Of a stretch of DNA of 64,000 bases, positions 61,308 to 64,000 are shown in pieces; positions within the stretch are counted from its first letter, which is position 1, and each line of letters starts with the position of its first letter. Under the pieces are notes generated by a model that made no database searches, was not told the origin of the DNA, and saw only the letters and a list, made by a program, of their open reading frames with translations. Origin of the DNA: Siphonodentalium dalli (Eukaryota; Mollusca; Scaphopoda; Gadilida; Siphonodentaliidae). Made by a program: the position numbers and the translations under genes. The DNA is taken from contig CP136061.1 in assembly GCA_032622095.1 (NCBI GenBank), forward strand, positions 24,246,991 to 24,310,990, given 5' to 3'.

Positions 61308-61652
61308 GATGAAAGGGGGACTGAACACTAAATCCGACCATGTATGGGACCATCTCCCTTTATACTCGACAGAATATATGCAACAAATGAATAAATTTGA
61401 GCTGTGGATTTGTGCAAAATAAACCCATGTGCTTTATGAACGATGGAAACAACATGGTAATTATAATGAAAATGTTCCAGTCATAAATTCATTTTCATTA
61501 TAATTACCATGTTGTTTCCATCGTTCATAAAGAAATGCTTGCATTTTGCGCTCATCCATGGCTCAAATTCATTCATTTGTTGCATACATTATGTTGTGTA
61601 TAAAAGGAGATGGTCGCATAAATGACTGGATTTAGTGTAGTCCCCCTTTAAC
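61308..61652. mobile_element. Long foldback MITE, copy B
   Basis: Ortholog-position partner of 24660-25018, ending GTAGTCCCCCTTTAAC. Arms remain highly complementary around a central CCAGTCATAAATTC. Confidence 0.75.
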
Positions 61653-62364
61653 AAAAATAAGTTCATGAATTACTTTTGAAATCAGCTAATAAACTTCAGT
61701 CTATTCCGAATGATATCTTTATATGAAGTCCATATAACTGTTTCGTGTCTTCATATATGCATTTTACACGATTCGACATACATTTTGGTCGAAAATCGAC
61801 TTCCATATTATTGCGATGTTAGCCATAGATATTGCAGGGTGAAGACTACTGTACAAGGTGCTCTCCCCCGTACATACAACTGAGATGGCACCAAACATTT
61901 AGTAAAGTTAATAACCTCCGTTAGTCAAAATTAGGGTCGGATATCGACTTTTTTTCCTCCATTTTCGTGGTTTTGATCTAATTTTGGTCGGTCGATGTCT
62001 GCAAGCAACAATTCAACAATGATGTCACCAACAAGTTAGCAAAAGATTTTGTTCACACATTTCGACCAAATTCATGGGTCGAAAAGCGGTCATTCTTGTT
62101 TCCACGATTTTGATTTGTTGAAAGGATGAAGAACATTACCGGAAGGTGACCCGTGAGTATAAGAATGCTTGCTGATATGTCATCAACGAGTTGCCAAAAC
62201 AAATCAATCCAGATTAAGTGCAGACTATGATGGTATCAAAACGTTGTAAAACATGTCAGCTAATTAGACCAAAAATAGATCGAATCTCTTCTTTCTTATT
62301 TTCGCGCATTTGATCGGATTTCACAATATATAGGTGGATCTTACGTCAGACTAGTTTTATCTCC

Positions 62365-62712
62365 TTAACCCTTTGGAGAGTATCTGTAACGTCATATACA
62401 TGACGTCATGAGTAAATTTAACGTCAACGTAATAGCAATAATTATTAACAAGTTCGGGTCAAAAAGGTCCAATAATTCGTTTTAATTTATGTGCATTTTT
62501 TGTTAACGTGTGCTATCATAATCGATTGCACTTATACCGGTACATTGGGACATTATATTAATCAAAATATCTCCTATACAAATCATTTATAATTCAGATG
62601 ATTTATTGAAGTTATGTCTACGTAAAATAACATTTCCCGAAACGACATATATGTCGTTCTACTCCTCAACCGATAGACGACATATATGTCGTTCTACTCG
62701 CCAAAGGGTTAA
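62365..62712. mobile_element. TTAA-flanked 348-bp MITE (piggyBac-like), copy B only
   Basis: Starts TTAACCCTTTGGAGAG and ends with the inverse of TTAACCCTTTGGCGAG. The empty site survives in copy A at 25748-25751, a single TTAA in matching flanks. Near the right end there are two direct copies of the palindrome ACGACATATATGTCGT (about 62643 and 62678). Near the left end is a CGTCATATACATGACG palindrome. Confidence 0.75.
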
Positions 62713-63064
62713 TATTCTAAACGAATCATTCGCTGGCGGAATGTTGAATTGTTATTTGATTTCCATTGATTCAATTGTAGGATTTATTTTATAATTTGAT
62801 CAAATAAGTTCAATGAAGGAGCGTTCTGTTCTTGTATGGACACAACATTCCAGCAGATTGTTTGTCAGATTCGTTTCAATTACATTAATTGTTGGTTTCC
62901 CATCGACATGTTCAGCGTTCCATGATTTCACAATGATGAATAACGTAGTCTCAAGTTGAAATAAAATTGGCGGATTTTGAAAAAAATAAACAGAAAAGAG
63001 CAAAGTAATGTTTTACAAAGGAGCACGACACAGTAATTGTATATTAACGAGCATATTCCCAAGG

Positions 63065-63380
63065 CTTAAAGGGTCACTCGCACCACAAAAGTGCTGAAGG
63101 GTACATAGGTTGTAAAAATGTGCTGACGTGTACACAGGTTTTGAAATATCGTTCCATGTCAATGAAATTTAGTTCTCATGTCTGCCAAGATTTTGTCAGA
63201 TAATAATTCTTTCTGTCCCAATGAAAATTAAAATAAACTGAGAACGAACTGGTAATGGGCGCCAGACTTTCGGGAACAGAGTTAAAGTAGTTGCAAACCC
63301 TGTGCACCCTTCAGCACATTTTCAAAACCTGTGTACCCTTCAACATTTTTCTGGTGAGAGTGACCCCTTCAGCATTACCA
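63065..63380. mobile_element. TIR MITE with ~75-bp arms, copy B only
   Basis: Left AAAGGGTCACTCGCACCA and right inverse of AAGGGGTCACTCTCACCA. Each arm contains two short direct copies of GTGCTGAAGGGTACA-like sequence. Copy A is continuous at the matching point (about 26155). Confidence 0.7.
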
Positions 63381-64000
63381 TGTATATTCCGAAAATGTTG
63401 TTACCCGATATGTGCCGAAATAAACTGTAGTATATTCCAACATTCTTATCAAATTTCCAATCAGAAATGCCTCCAATTTTGTTCTGTCACCGATTGCGTC
63501 AAGTTTGTTAATCTGTATATGTTTAAATAAAATCCGCCATGTTTATTACAACTTGAAACCACGTGATTCGTGACTGATGTTGTCAAGTTAACAAGTTGAA
63601 TCATATAGTGCACAACTAACTGAAAACTCATACAGTTGTTCACTTTCTATTTGTTGAAATATAATTCAATTATTATTCATAAAAAGGAAAAAGGTTAATT
63701 GTGTCTATCTGATATGCATAATTATGTTAACAGTGTGTCATTCTATCTAGGCCTTTTAACCAGCGACGTGGCAACTGGGGGCTCACTAACTGTTGTCAAA
63801 ATTAAATTACTTAAAAGTTGGCAATTTAGAAATTTCAGACCGCAAATAGATAGAAATTTGTTCTGAGAGTTTAATGTTCAAACCAGTATTTAGTGTTGAA
63901 TGTTTTGTTTTTATACTAAACAAAAACATATTTTTCTACATTTGGACCGGAATTGTCATCTTTGGGAAGTGTCAGGTTGGAAATTTCTGATAGTTGTCGA

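Larger units (their letters stand above)
42845..64000 (+). repeat. Segmental duplication copy B (runs off right edge)
   Basis: Partner of copy A in direct orientation, offset about 40.5 kb at the left end and drifting between about 36.7 and 43.4 kb because of private insertions and deletions in each copy. Contains gene B exons 3 and 4. The PAN and mucin exons lie just left of the duplicated block. Confidence 0.85.

Noticed and set aside
1-64000. A novel defence, biosynthetic or other multi-gene system
   Set aside because: Apart from the two lectin genes and transposon remnants, no other conserved coding sequence was recognisable on either strand.

Overview
This is a eukaryotic, AT-rich, intron- and repeat-dominated window. 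It has GT/AG-bounded exons kilobases apart, non-LTR retrotransposon remnants, many terminal-inverted-repeat (TIR) insertions and minisatellites. There are no bacterial operons, no rRNA and no convincing tRNA. The one gene family seen is secreted PAN/apple plus C-type lectin, together with L1/Tx1-like and CR1/L2-like LINE remnants. That suits a marine invertebrate, possibly a mollusc or other lophotrochozoan; the species cannot be named from the sequence.

The window is organised as a large direct segmental duplication. Copy A runs from about 2.33 kb to at least 26.9 kb. Copy B runs from about 42.85 kb to the right edge. The two stay recognisably colinear but differ by many insertions, one internal inversion (A 13.86-17.61 kb against B about 55.58-58.54 kb) and repeat-number changes. 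Because the copies are paralogous, each insertion can be read against its empty site in the other copy.

Two lectin genes lie on the plus strand. Gene B (41009-53293) appears complete: exon 1 encodes a signal peptide and PAN/apple domain, exon 2 a four-cysteine EGF-like piece and a Thr-rich mucin-like linker, and exons 3 and 4 the C-type lectin-like domain (CTLD). The predicted protein is 313 residues. Gene A (exons 5516-5713 and 9897-10099) keeps only the two CTLD exons in the window. Its last exon encodes a full long loop, whereas gene B has an in-frame loss of about 27 residues there.

Region by region: 0-2.3 kb holds a possible TIR element and a TTAA-flanked (piggyBac-like) element made of paired hairpins. 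2.3-12.9 kb is copy A with gene A, a LINE inside its intron and a second TTAA element. 13.9-18.1 kb is an inverted block bounded by inverted 30/48-bp minisatellites and filled with foldback elements. 20.9-23.5 kb is a 2.6-kb TIR insertion carrying a tandem array. 27-35.4 kb has several tandem arrays, a PIF/Harbinger-like element and a Tc1/mariner-like MITE. 35.7-36.6 kb has a LINE tail and a tRNA-derived SINE-like head. 38.3-40.9 kb has two blocks of a 34-bp minisatellite ending just upstream of gene B. 41-64 kb is gene B and the rest of copy B.

I found no CRISPR, defence or biosynthetic system. The most informative features are the paralog/empty-site comparisons, the shared subterminal-hairpin design of the TTAA elements, and the CTLD loop deletion. 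All homologies were judged by eye.
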